Below, piece after piece: positions 17,045-24,381 of a stretch of 64,000 nucleotides of DNA (the first letter of the stretch is position 1; the number at the start of each line of letters is the position of its first letter). The translations under genes were made by a program, and so were the position numbers. Location: contig CAXBLT010000010.1 in assembly GCA_963976795.1 (NCBI GenBank), forward strand, positions 33,415 to 97,414. Direction: 5' to 3'. Source of the DNA: UBA7359 sp963976795 (GTDB lineage Bacteria; Pseudomonadota; Gammaproteobacteria; Eutrophobiales; Eutrophobiaceae). The notes under the pieces are model-generated. The model did not search any database and was not told the origin of the DNA. It saw nothing but the letters and a program-made list of their open reading frames with translations.

Positions 17045-17212
17045 ATGGCATTTGAATCAAGGAGATGGTTCCATTATGAGGAACAACCTATTCATTCAAA
17101 CGATAAGACTTACGCTCTTACAAAAATGTGGGGAGCGAGAACAGAAGAAGCGATGACGGATTTATTAAAAGAATTTGTCATGAATAACTGTTCATTTAAC
17201 TATAATTATTAG
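17045..17212 (+). CDS. Small hypothetical protein, 55 residues
   Basis: The frame encodes MAFESRRWFHYEEQ...ALTKMWGARTEEAMTDLLKEF. Its amphipathic C-terminal part and absence of rare stops suggest it is or was coding. The ribosome site AGGTGG is only one base from the ATG, and the frame stays open upstream to 17015 without a normal start. It may therefore be the C-terminal remnant of a longer gene. Function unknown. Confidence 0.4.
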   Translation: MAFESRRWFHYEEQPIHSNDKTYALTKMWGARTEEAMTDLLKEFVMNNCSFNYNY

Positions 17213-17238
17213 TACCAATCAGCAAATAACATATACTT

Positions 17239-17406
17239 ATGAAAATCATCATCACTATTGAAGATACAGAAAACGATGACGTCATTGTTAATGAAGAACG
17301 CTTACCTGCGGGTGGAGAGAATGTTGAATCTGTGTCGACAGCGACTGCCTTAGCTGATGCGATGTTTGATGTAATGGATTCGTTAGGTGAGCAGGAAGAG
17401 CAGTAA
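17239..17406 (+). CDS. Small acidic hypothetical protein, 55 residues
   Basis: The frame MKIIITIEDTENDDVIVN...ALADAMFDVMDSLGEQEEQ is rich in Asp/Glu (net strongly negative) and has a beta-strand start with a helical end. Such short acidic proteins are common in mobile elements, next to RadC-type genes. The Shine-Dalgarno is weak. Not assigned to a family. Confidence 0.5.
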   Translation: MKIIITIEDTENDDVIVNEERLPAGGENVESVSTATALADAMFDVMDSLGEQEEQ

Positions 17407-17723
17407 TATGACACCCTATATATCATGTGTCGACACTATGAAATCGACTGTTGTTTAAGGGTAGATTTTTTCCTCAAAAACCTCATCTTTTCGCAGTATT
17501 TAGTCCCATTTTTCGAGAATCTAGCTTTGACTAGCTAAAACAATTAAATAGTCAATAAATACAATAACTTAAGCGATAATTTTGGCTTCAAATTAGTACG
17601 AATTTAGCGTATAATTCGAGTTGTAAGATGAGTAAAAAGTAGCCAAAAAAGTGCCAAATTTTCAAACAGCTTACTGACTAGAAAAAGCGGATTTTTTGCA
17701 CATTGCAACACCATTACATCTCC

Positions 17724-17741
17724 CTCAAATGTCCATTTGAG
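17724..17741. repeat. Palindrome CTCAAATG-TC-CATTTGAG
   Basis: A perfect 8-bp inverted repeat with a two-base centre lies downstream of the TATAAT at 17610. Its size suits a dimeric repressor operator. Confidence 0.5.
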
Positions 17742-17882
17742 TAACGATATACATCAAAATAAACTAGTGAAATAAGCCGTGGATCACCCGATCCCTGGCT
17801 CAGATAAGCAGTTCAAAAACATGTGGCACATCATTTTTCACCCGCTCTAGAAGAGAGCGCAAAACACACTATTTAGGCATAT

Positions 17883-17929
17883 CAAGACGCTAGTCGATTC
17901 AGTTCAACACTGAATGGATTGGCGTCTTG
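17883..17929 (+). repeat. Long hairpin upstream of DUF2787 gene
   Basis: CAAGACGC pairs with GCGTCTTG, and the arms continue inward for 13 more positions (one mismatch, two G-T pairs) around a TCAAC loop. This makes a ~21-bp stem. It ends 20 bases before the ATG at 17950, just before the ribosome site AAAGGAG. It could act as an RNA element, a recombination/nicking site, or both. Confidence 0.6.
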
Positions 17930-17949
17930 TCGTTTAAAGGAGAAACAAC

Positions 17950-18351
17950 ATGCAAATAACAACAAAACCGTATCCCTTACCCGTTTCACACCGCTTTATA
18001 AACTTACTCGATAAAGAAACACAACACCGTTGTTGGAAAGCCGAGTCTGGATTAGTCCTGCATTTCCGAGACCCCAACTATTCAGCAAAAGAGGGTGGTT
18101 TTCATCCCGTAGAAATAGCGCTTAATCAATTCCATCGCCTACTCTACGTTACAGATTTCGCCTATGTCGGCCAAGAACCATTTGTAGAACTCGCTAAAGA
18201 TCTAGACTTTGATTTTGTCTGTCGTGTGTTTCAACAGAACGGTAGAGATTACCCGATTGAGCAGGGGAAACAGCTGTTTGCACTATGGCAACGTAACTTT
18301 ATTGCTTATTACAGAATGGGAGTTTATGGCATATCGGTGGAGGTAATGTAG
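17950..18351 (+). CDS. DUF2787 family protein
   Basis: The 133-residue protein matches the DUF2787 pattern as I know it: LHFRDPNYSAKEGGFHPVEI, LLYVTDFAYVG, ELAKDLDFDF, and a final LWQRNFIAYY. The family has no known function and is found beside radC genes in mobile elements of marine gammaproteobacteria. The ribosome site AAAGGAG is strong. The stop is immediately followed by the radC ATG, so the genes are coupled. Confidence 0.75.
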   Translation: MQITTKPYPLPVSHRFINLLDKETQHRCWKAESGLVLHFRDPNYSAKEGGFHPVEIALNQFHRLLYVTDFAYVGQEPFVELAKDLDFDFVCRVFQQNGRDYPIEQGKQLFALWQRNFIAYYRMGVYGISVEVM

Positions 18352-18849
18352 ATGTGTAAACGAACATTAAAACCATCTAAACACTCTATCTCGGATGATG
18401 ACATTATTAAAGAGGCACTTAAACGCCTGAAGAAGCGCTTTCGCCGCGGTAAAGTCATCACTAAGCCGGAAGAGACCATCGACTATCTACAGCTAAAACT
18501 TGCTGAACGTGAGTACGAAGTATTTTGTGTGATGTTTCTGGATAACCGTCATCGGGTTCTATGCTTTGAAGAGTTGTTTCGAGGTACTGTTGATAGCTCG
18601 CATGTCTACCCGCGAGAAATCGTTAAGCTCGCCCTACAACACAATGCCGCTGCCGTGATTCTGGCTCATAACCACCCCTCTGGTAGTGCGGAACCCAGTG
18701 TTGCAGACCGACAGATCACACAATGTATCAAATCCGCTCTAGAGCTGGTCGATATTCGTGTACTTGATCATATTGTTATCGGTGTAATGGAGACGGTTTC
18801 ATTAGCGGAAAGGGGGTTGATGGATACAGGGAAAGGGGATATTTCATGA
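18352..18849 (+). CDS. radC: RadC-like JAB/MPN-domain protein
   Basis: The 165-residue protein carries the MPN+ metal motif (AHNHPSGSAEPSVADRQ), where HxH and the later Asp bind zinc. It lacks the N-terminal helix-hairpin-helix part of chromosomal RadC, which is typical of mobile-element RadC proteins. The biochemical role of these proteins is unresolved; a DNA-repair role is disputed. It overlaps the next gene by 4 bases (ATGA). Confidence 0.88.
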   Translation: MCKRTLKPSKHSISDDDIIKEALKRLKKRFRRGKVITKPEETIDYLQLKLAEREYEVFCVMFLDNRHRVLCFEELFRGTVDSSHVYPREIVKLALQHNAAAVILAHNHPSGSAEPSVADRQITQCIKSALELVDIRVLDHIVIGVMETVSLAERGLMDTGKGDIS

Positions 18850-19592
18850 GCAAGAAACTCATTACGCAAATCGATACTAGGTGGAGAATGACACCACGGT
18901 ATGATGATCTAGCAGTCGATACATTGGACGAACTTGATCTTGCAATTGTGGATTGCCTTGATGAACCAACTGATAAAAATAAGACAATAGTGTTAAAAGC
19001 ACAACACCAGTTTAATCACGCTGTTCAACGTTTGATTGATGAAGGCATCTTGTTACGTCGTAAGGGCAATTACAGTGTTGAAGACTACGGTTGTTGGGAT
19101 TGTTGTATGTGTATGGTTGCGCATGATTTAAATATACGTTTATATCGAAATAATCACCGTAATGGATTAATACCCACACCTCCCAATTTTATTGAAGCCC
19201 TACGTTCATGGCAAATCATGAGTTTTATTGGTTACACTTTTGATCTCGTTATTGATCCCATGACGCTTGTTACTAAAAATAAGGTGCAGTTGTTCATGCA
19301 TGAAGATTACGGGATAAACGGGATATCTCCAAGGGAGTCAGCATTGTTGTCGTATGCACTTCGTTATAGACAGCATGTTTGTATTGTTGCTTGTGTAAAA
19401 GGGCATGCATCGTATGGTGATAAAGATAGCACTCATTGGGTAATGATTGATGTACAGGAAGATTCGCAGACACTAATGATGCGTGATCCATCAAAAAACA
19501 AACGCACTAAATTCAACTATCGAAAATTGTATACGCTATGTTTATACGCGTCACCCAAAAGCATGCAATCACTTTTACGTGCTTATCAATAA
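18846..19592 (+). CDS. Putative papain/C39-like cysteine peptidase with N-terminal winged-helix-like part
   Basis: I do not recognise this 248-residue protein. Residues ~1-80 look like a small helical, winged-helix-like domain (FNHAVQRLIDEGILLRRKGNYSV). The rest has the layout of a C39-like peptidase: a Cys cluster YGCWDCCMCMVAHDL with the candidate nucleophile, a His in STHWVMIDV (~residue 200) and a following MMRDPS Asp. There is no signal peptide or membrane segment, so it is cytosolic. It is cotranslated with radC (ATGA overlap) inside a module that ends in an integrase. A defence, anti-defence or maturation role is possible but unproven. Confidence 0.5.
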   Translation: MSKKLITQIDTRWRMTPRYDDLAVDTLDELDLAIVDCLDEPTDKNKTIVLKAQHQFNHAVQRLIDEGILLRRKGNYSVEDYGCWDCCMCMVAHDLNIRLYRNNHRNGLIPTPPNFIEALRSWQIMSFIGYTFDLVIDPMTLVTKNKVQLFMHEDYGINGISPRESALLSYALRYRQHVCIVACVKGHASYGDKDSTHWVMIDVQEDSQTLMMRDPSKNKRTKFNYRKLYTLCLYASPKSMQSLLRAYQ

Positions 19593-19748
19593 ATTCATTG
19601 TTGTAATTATTCATATTCAGGTTACCCCATTTAAATAAGGGGCGGTCTATTAAGAGCGCGATTTCAGAAAATAGCCCGTTAGCTACAGGTCATAAACATT
19701 TTCCCCCTCGTGTTTGATTAATCGCAGTGATCGTGAAATCCATTCATC

Positions 19749-19769
19749 AGCATTACTTTCGTTAATGCT
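19749..19769 (+). repeat. Inverted repeat upstream of the integrase
   Basis: AGCATTA and TAATGCT form a perfect 7-bp stem with a 7-base loop, ending 13 bases before the integrase ribosome site (AAAGGAG). It could be an integrase binding or autoregulation site. Confidence 0.35.
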
Positions 19770-19795
19770 TGTTAACGCAATCTAAAGGAGCCCTC

Positions 19796-20698
19796 ATGAA
19801 AAAAACAAAACCAAATCCAGCAACGGTGTATTTAAACAGTCTGAGTCCATCTGGTCGTCGCAGTACGCAGTGTTTATTAACGACAGCTTTAACGTTGTTG
19901 AATAAACGACAAGCGATTGATCGTTTTCGTTGGCAGACACTCACGTATTCAGATCTGATAACAATTAAAATGAAGTTGCAGGAGCAGAGTAAAACTGTAA
20001 ATACTATAAATCTCACATTGGCAGCGTTGCGTGGTGTGATGCAGTCAGCATTTCATTTAAGATTGATCAAAGCTGATGACTTATTGCATATACAGTCAGT
20101 CAAACGACTACCTTACCGACCAAAGTCTAATGGAAGAAGTTTAAATCAACGTGAATGTAAAAAACTGATACAACAGTGTGTACATGATAAGTCGGTGAAG
20201 GGGATACGGGATGCGGCATTACTGAGTGTCATGTTGACCACGGGGTTACGTAGAAACGAAATTAGAAATATTAATATGGCAGATTATGATCGTTTACAGC
20301 ATGAATTAATCGTGTCATGTAGTAAAACGCATAGTGAACGTGTTTGTCCATTAACAACTATGATCGAAAAACGACTACGCGCATGGTTAAAAGTTTGTGG
20401 TAGCACGCATGGCGCCTTATTTAATCCTGTTTTAAAGAATCAAAAAATTGTGCTACGTCCACTTAGTACGCAAGCAATTTACATGATCGTGCAGCAGCGA
20501 GCTGTGGCAGCCGGTTTGGGTAAACTAACACCACATGATTTACGTCGCACATACATAACCAGTTTATTGGATGCTAATGTGGATATTAATATCGTGCGAC
20601 AATTGGTGGGGCATCGTGATATCAAGACGACGGCGCGTTATGACTACAGAATTCATAACTGGCACAAGTATACAAAACGTATTTTTGCGACTCTCTAA
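19796..20698 (+). CDS. Tyrosine recombinase / site-specific integrase
   Basis: It catalyses site-specific recombination. The 300-residue protein has an N-terminal SAM-like core-binding domain and a catalytic domain with Arg in TTGLRRNEIRN, Lys in SCSKTHSERV, HDLRRTYITS (His-x-x-Arg), HRDIKTT (GHRD) and the nucleophile Tyr in TTARYDY. The ATG at 19796 is chosen because AAAGGAG lies 6 bases upstream; an upstream TTG at 19769 is less likely. It probably mobilises the DUF2787-radC-peptidase module. Attachment sites were not identified. Confidence 0.9.
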   Translation: MKKTKPNPATVYLNSLSPSGRRSTQCLLTTALTLLNKRQAIDRFRWQTLTYSDLITIKMKLQEQSKTVNTINLTLAALRGVMQSAFHLRLIKADDLLHIQSVKRLPYRPKSNGRSLNQRECKKLIQQCVHDKSVKGIRDAALLSVMLTTGLRRNEIRNINMADYDRLQHELIVSCSKTHSERVCPLTTMIEKRLRAWLKVCGSTHGALFNPVLKNQKIVLRPLSTQAIYMIVQQRAVAAGLGKLTPHDLRRTYITSLLDANVDINIVRQLVGHRDIKTTARYDYRIHNWHKYTKRIFATL

Positions 20699-20740
20699 CC
20701 ATTACATCCATTCATGTTACGACATATCTATGAATTGAAA

Positions 20741-20863
20741 ATGGCAAATAATTGTCAGAACACACGCGCTGTTAAGCATTTTCTGAGGCTTGAGATTAGT
20801 CAGTATACGGTGAGAACTACTGAACTTATTTTAAAAAGATTTGATATTTTATGGAGTGATTAA
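20741..20863 (+). CDS. Possible small ORF, 40 residues
   Basis: The frame reads MANNCQNTRAVKHFLRLEISQYTVRT...ILWSD. It is the only coding-like stretch in the ~300 bases between the integrase and the next gene. It has no clear ribosome site and no recognised family. It may be a gene remnant. Confidence 0.25.
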   Translation: MANNCQNTRAVKHFLRLEISQYTVRTTELILKRFDILWSD

Positions 20864-20980
20864 ATCATGTTCAAATTATTTTATGAACGTCATAATCGTT
20901 TGCAATCCAGTAAATGTTTTGAATAAGGAACGTTAGGACAAGAACAGAGACAGATTTGCATGGTAATATTGAAAAATAAA

Positions 20981-21195
20981 AATAATTAGTCCATATTCTG
21001 GTTATGCGAATTCAAATAGCAAAGATATTATTGGTTTTGATGACTCTATCCGGGATCATTATGCCGATACATGCCTATGCTCATGGACTAGCAGATACTC
21101 AGGAAAGTCATTCAATGGAAATTAATACACAGCATGATGCTGATAGTGACTCTATTTCCTGTGATCACTGCTGTCATTTATCATCACACTCATTA
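20981..21195 (+). repeat. Duplicated block, copy A
   Basis: The ~215 bases from AATAATTAGTCCATATTCTG are nearly identical to 22618-22833, with only scattered substitutions. The repeat includes the upstream leader and the first two thirds of a small secreted-protein gene. Copy A is followed by decayed sequence. Confidence 0.85.
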
Positions 21196-21316
21196 GTGTT
21201 TGATGCAAATGAACACTTCTTTCAATTATCAACAAGTCAAAAATGCCTTATACTTTTATGGACATAATTACGTTTCCTATAATCAACCACCGCCTTACCA
21301 TCCTCCCATAGCTTAA
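21004..21316 (+). pseudogene. Frameshifted copy of the small secreted Cys/His protein
   Basis: The first 61 residues match the protein encoded at 22641, including the signal peptide (AKILLVLMTLSG) and CDHCCH. The open frame stops at 21267. One base earlier in a run of five A's (near 21239) the other frame continues to YNQPPPYHPPIA and a TAA at 21316. This matches the GPPPYQPPIA end of the paralog. One extra A would explain the break. It is a decayed gene unless the shift is a sequencing error. Confidence 0.75.
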
Positions 21317-21394
21317 TCTCTCGCTACCATAGGTAGCTTCAAACTATATCGAACCTTTTTGTGTTTGCACATGAAAGGGAATGCCTTTTATTTA

Positions 21395-21655
21395 ATGAGA
21401 TTAAATATAGTTATTAAAACTTTAGTATTTACTGTTGCATGCCTCATCCATGCAACAGTTATCGCTGTTGATGAGAAACTTACACTTCCGCCGAAGATCG
21501 TAGAAGACAAAACGGGAGTTACTGATGAATTCCAATTGAAGAATAATTCCCGAGATAATGTCTATAAAGAGGTATCAACTTCATTGAGTCAATTTTATTT
21601 GCAGGTATGGAAAAACAACCCATCCGTCCAATCTGTTAGCATAAAAAAATTATGA
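21395..21655 (+). pseudogene. Truncated remnant of a CzcC-type outer-membrane factor gene
   Basis: Its signal-peptide region (MRLNIVIKTLVFTVACLIHATVIAVDEKL) parallels that of the czcC-like gene at 23029 (VIKTLVITVACFMYATVMAVDDEL). The resemblance is lost after ~40 residues and the frame ends at 87. The last codons overlap the start of the GGDEF gene (ATGA). It is probably the beginning of a duplicated operon, cut off where the GGDEF gene joins. Confidence 0.6.
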
Positions 21656-22416
21656 ATATATTAACCATTGGAAAATTAATATTTAGAATTTCGATTATAA
21701 TTGCGGTTGTCGAATTGTTTATAATGCTTATTTTGGGCTATATTCCGCACGAGATGGAAGGCGAAAATATGTTGATTTCTGGCCTAGTCTTTCTGTCAAT
21801 ATCGAATGCACTTTTGTTGGTTATATTTACATCGCCTTTAATTTATTTTTGGGTTGTTAAACCATTTATTGATGAGCGTGATGTTGCTATAGCTAAAATT
21901 TCATCCTTGGCGCACTATGATGAGTTAACCAATCTAGCAAATCGTCGATTAATAAATCAAAATCTAAAAATCTTGCTGGCACAATGCATTCGACGTGAAA
22001 TATATGGCGCATTGGTAATGATTGATCTAGATAACTTTAAACCAATAAATGATAATTATGGGCACGATGCAGGAGACGCGATACTTGTTGAAATCGCTAA
22101 TAGGTTAACATCTACGATGAGGGATGAAGATGTGGCTGGGCGCATTGGTGGAGATGAGTTTGTGATACTAATTGATTTTCTTGATAAGAATAAACAGATC
22201 GCGACTGAAAAAGTATTGCAGTTATCTGAAAGGTTTCACGACATAATAAAGCAGCCTTTAGAATATGCAGGCGAAATATTATCAGTTGGCTCTAGTATCG
22301 GAGTAGCTTTTTTAGGTCCTGAGGATATAACTATAGAGACGGCATATAAAAGAGCAGATATTGCTATGTACAAAGCAAAAGAAAGCAATGGAAAATATAT
22401 TGTTTTTTCAGAATAA
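21652..22416 (+). CDS. Membrane-bound diguanylate cyclase (GGDEF)
   Basis: It makes cyclic di-GMP. The 254-residue protein has two membrane helices (~10-30 and ~45-72) and a GGDEF domain with DELTNLANRR, MIDLDNFKPIND, and an intact active site GRIGGDEFVIL. The allosteric RxxD site is not obvious. There is no EAL domain. It overlaps the truncated OMF remnant by 4 bases and lies between the two copies of the duplicated block, so it may have come in with the rearrangement. Confidence 0.92.
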   Translation: MNILTIGKLIFRISIIIAVVELFIMLILGYIPHEMEGENMLISGLVFLSISNALLLVIFTSPLIYFWVVKPFIDERDVAIAKISSLAHYDELTNLANRRLINQNLKILLAQCIRREIYGALVMIDLDNFKPINDNYGHDAGDAILVEIANRLTSTMRDEDVAGRIGGDEFVILIDFLDKNKQIATEKVLQLSERFHDIIKQPLEYAGEILSVGSSIGVAFLGPEDITIETAYKRADIAMYKAKESNGKYIVFSE

Positions 22417-22617
22417 TAAATTAAGAATTTATTATCTATATTTACATGCTAACAATTGCATTCGATATATCGGTGCACTCACAAATGAAACTAAATGCGA
22501 TTGCACGACAGACAGTTGAATTCACAAGCGAATGCAGAGATTCTCAAATATCATCAACTTTTGGAACTATCGGACTAATATTTTAGACTGACTTATATGG
22601 TAAATTTGAAATTTAAC

Positions 22618-22833
22618 AATAATTAGTCCATATTCTGGTTATGCGAACTCAAATAGCAAAGATATTATTAGTTTTGATGACTCTATCCGGGCTCATTATG
22701 CCGATACATGCATATGCTCATGGACTAGCAGATACTCAGGAAAGTCATTCAATGGAAATGAATACACCGCATGATGCTGATAGTGACTCTATCTCCTGTG
22801 ATCACTGCTGTCATTTTTCTTCGCACTCTTTGG
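22618..22833 (+). repeat. Duplicated block, copy B
   Basis: Near-identical partner of 20981-21195. This copy leads into the intact secreted-protein gene and the intact czcCBA operon. A GGACTAAT (22571-22578) and ATTAGTCC pair flanks the junction, ~40 bases apart. Confidence 0.85.
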
Positions 22834-22952
22834 GGCTAGTGCAAAATATATCATTTGCTGCAAATCAACGAATCAATGTAGTTCTGAATTTTCAAACACA
22901 AGATTATCTTTCCATTAACGGGCCTCCGCCTTACCAACCTCCCATAGCTTAA
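22641..22952 (+). CDS. Small secreted Cys/His-rich protein upstream of czcCBA
   Basis: The 103-residue protein has a signal peptide (residues 1-26, ending HAYAHG). A His/Met/Asp stretch (ESHSMEMNTPHD) and a metal-ligand-rich CDHCCHFSSHS follow, then the C-terminal proline motif GPPPYQPPIA. I do not know a characterised homologue. Position as first gene of a metal-efflux operon and the ligand cluster suggest a periplasmic metal-binding role. Two proteins of the same plan head other metal operons here (39527, 45616). Confidence 0.7.
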   Translation: MRTQIAKILLVLMTLSGLIMPIHAYAHGLADTQESHSMEMNTPHDADSDSISCDHCCHFSSHSLGLVQNISFAANQRINVVLNFQTQDYLSINGPPPYQPPIA

Positions 22953-23028
22953 TCTCTTACTACCTTCAGGTAGTTCTTAAACAATAATGAATCTCTTTCA
23001 GTGAGTGCTGAGAGGATGTGTATTTTGA

Positions 23029-24381
23029 TTGACGAGATTAAGTATGGTTATTAAAACTTTAGTAATTACAGTTGCATGCTTCATGTACGCAACAGTCATG
23101 GCTGTTGATGATGAGCTTCAATTGCCACCAACAATGACACCAGAAGAATTTGATCAACCGATGGTACAGCCCAGCGGCGCTCTTTCTTTTCAGCAAGCGA
23201 TTGTTTTGACATTAAAACATAATCCGGAATTGGCGACTTATGCCTGGACAATTAGATCGAAAGAGATTGATCAGATTGAAGCCGGATTGTTACCGAATCC
23301 TGAAGCGGCATTTGAAGTAGAAAACTTTGCTGGCTCAGGTGACTTAAGTGGTTTCCGATCAGCAGAAACAACCATTGCACTAAGTCAGTTAATCGAGTTA
23401 GGTGATAAACGGATGAAACGTCGGCAACTTGCATCAACTGATCGTGATTTGGCCCGATGGGACTATGAAGTAAAACGTGTAGATTTGTTATCACAAACAG
23501 CCGTGGCCTTTGCTGATGTACTTGGAGAACAAGAAAAGCTCACGATTGCCAATGAGATAAATGAGCTGGCTGATGAGGTTTATCAAACAGTTAAGAAGCG
23601 TGTAGAGGCAGGGAAGGTTTCTCCTCTTGAAGAAATTAAAGCAAGGGTTGAGCTTTCCAGAACGCGGTTGAGTCAGATGAATGCTGAACGGCAATTGGCA
23701 ATATCAAAACAACATCTGGTGTCAGGGTGGGGTGGAACAGAGGTTACTTTCAATAGTGTACTGGGAGACTTTTACAATATACCTCCATTACCTGATTTAA
23801 TTTCTATCGTTAGCAAGCTTAACAACAATCCAGATATCGCACGCTGGGCAACAGAGGTGAGCCGTCATCAAAATGCGATTAATCTCGCGCTTGCCGATAC
23901 GATTCCTGACATTTCTGTCAGTGCAGGTTTGCGTCATCTCAATGAGTCTGATGATGTCGCTGCGGTTGCGAGTATTTCAATACCGTTATTTATTTTTAAT
24001 AACAAGCAAACCGGTGTGAAACGCTCTGAGGTTGATCTTAGTCGCGCGTCGAAAGAACAAGCTGTTACAGAGACACGATTGCGTTCCGCGTTACTTATTG
24101 CGTACCACCGTTTAAACATTCTCTTTAAAGAAGTAACAACATTAAAAAGCGAAATTCTACCGGGTGCTGAAGAAGCATTTAATGCGGCAACAAAAATATA
24201 TCGGTTGGGCAAACTGGATTTATTAAATTTGTTAGATGCACAACGTACGTATTTTGAAACACGACAACAATATGTTGATGCGGTGAATGAATATCATCAA
24301 ATTGTCGTTGCGATTGAACGATTGATTGGATCATCGCTTGGTGATCGCACAGATTATATTGCTGAGGAGGCAATCAGATGA
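23029..24381 (+). CDS. czcC: Outer-membrane factor of HME-RND efflux (CzcC-like TolC family)
   Basis: It is the outer-membrane channel of the tripartite metal exporter. The ~445-residue protein has a signal peptide and two OEP repeats with long helices (LTLKHNPELATYAWTI; LDLLNLLDAQRTYFETRQQYVDAVNEYHQIVVAIERL). The start is TTG 23029 (ribosome site GAGAGG upstream) or ATG 23044; the decayed copy favours a start near 23029. It overlaps the adaptor gene by 4 bases (ATGA). Confidence 0.88.
   Translation: MTRLSMVIKTLVITVACFMYATVMAVDDELQLPPTMTPEEFDQPMVQPSGALSFQQAIVLTLKHNPELATYAWTIRSKEIDQIEAGLLPNPEAAFEVENFAGSGDLSGFRSAETTIALSQLIELGDKRMKRRQLASTDRDLARWDYEVKRVDLLSQTAVAFADVLGEQEKLTIANEINELADEVYQTVKKRVEAGKVSPLEEIKARVELSRTRLSQMNAERQLAISKQHLVSGWGGTEVTFNSVLGDFYNIPPLPDLISIVSKLNNNPDIARWATEVSRHQNAINLALADTIPDISVSAGLRHLNESDDVAAVASISIPLFIFNNKQTGVKRSEVDLSRASKEQAVTETRLRSALLIAYHRLNILFKEVTTLKSEILPGAEEAFNAATKIYRLGKLDLLNLLDAQRTYFETRQQYVDAVNEYHQIVVAIERLIGSSLGDRTDYIAEEAIR

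Larger units (their letters stand above)
17407..17949. other. Non-coding region upstream of the DUF2787-radC module
   Basis: No gene is seen. A sigma-70-like promoter can be drawn (TTCAAA at 17587-17592, 17-bp spacer, TATAAT at 17610-17615). It is followed by an 18-bp palindrome, a small hairpin (CGCTCT/AGAGCG, 17843-17859) and a large hairpin ending 20 bases before the DUF2787 ATG. This is much structure for a leader and suggests regulated expression or transfer/replication signals. Confidence 0.5.

Noticed and set aside
17196..17426. Minus-strand frame across 17239-17406
   Set aside because: It is antisense to a better plus-strand small acidic protein. Composition and start favour the plus strand.
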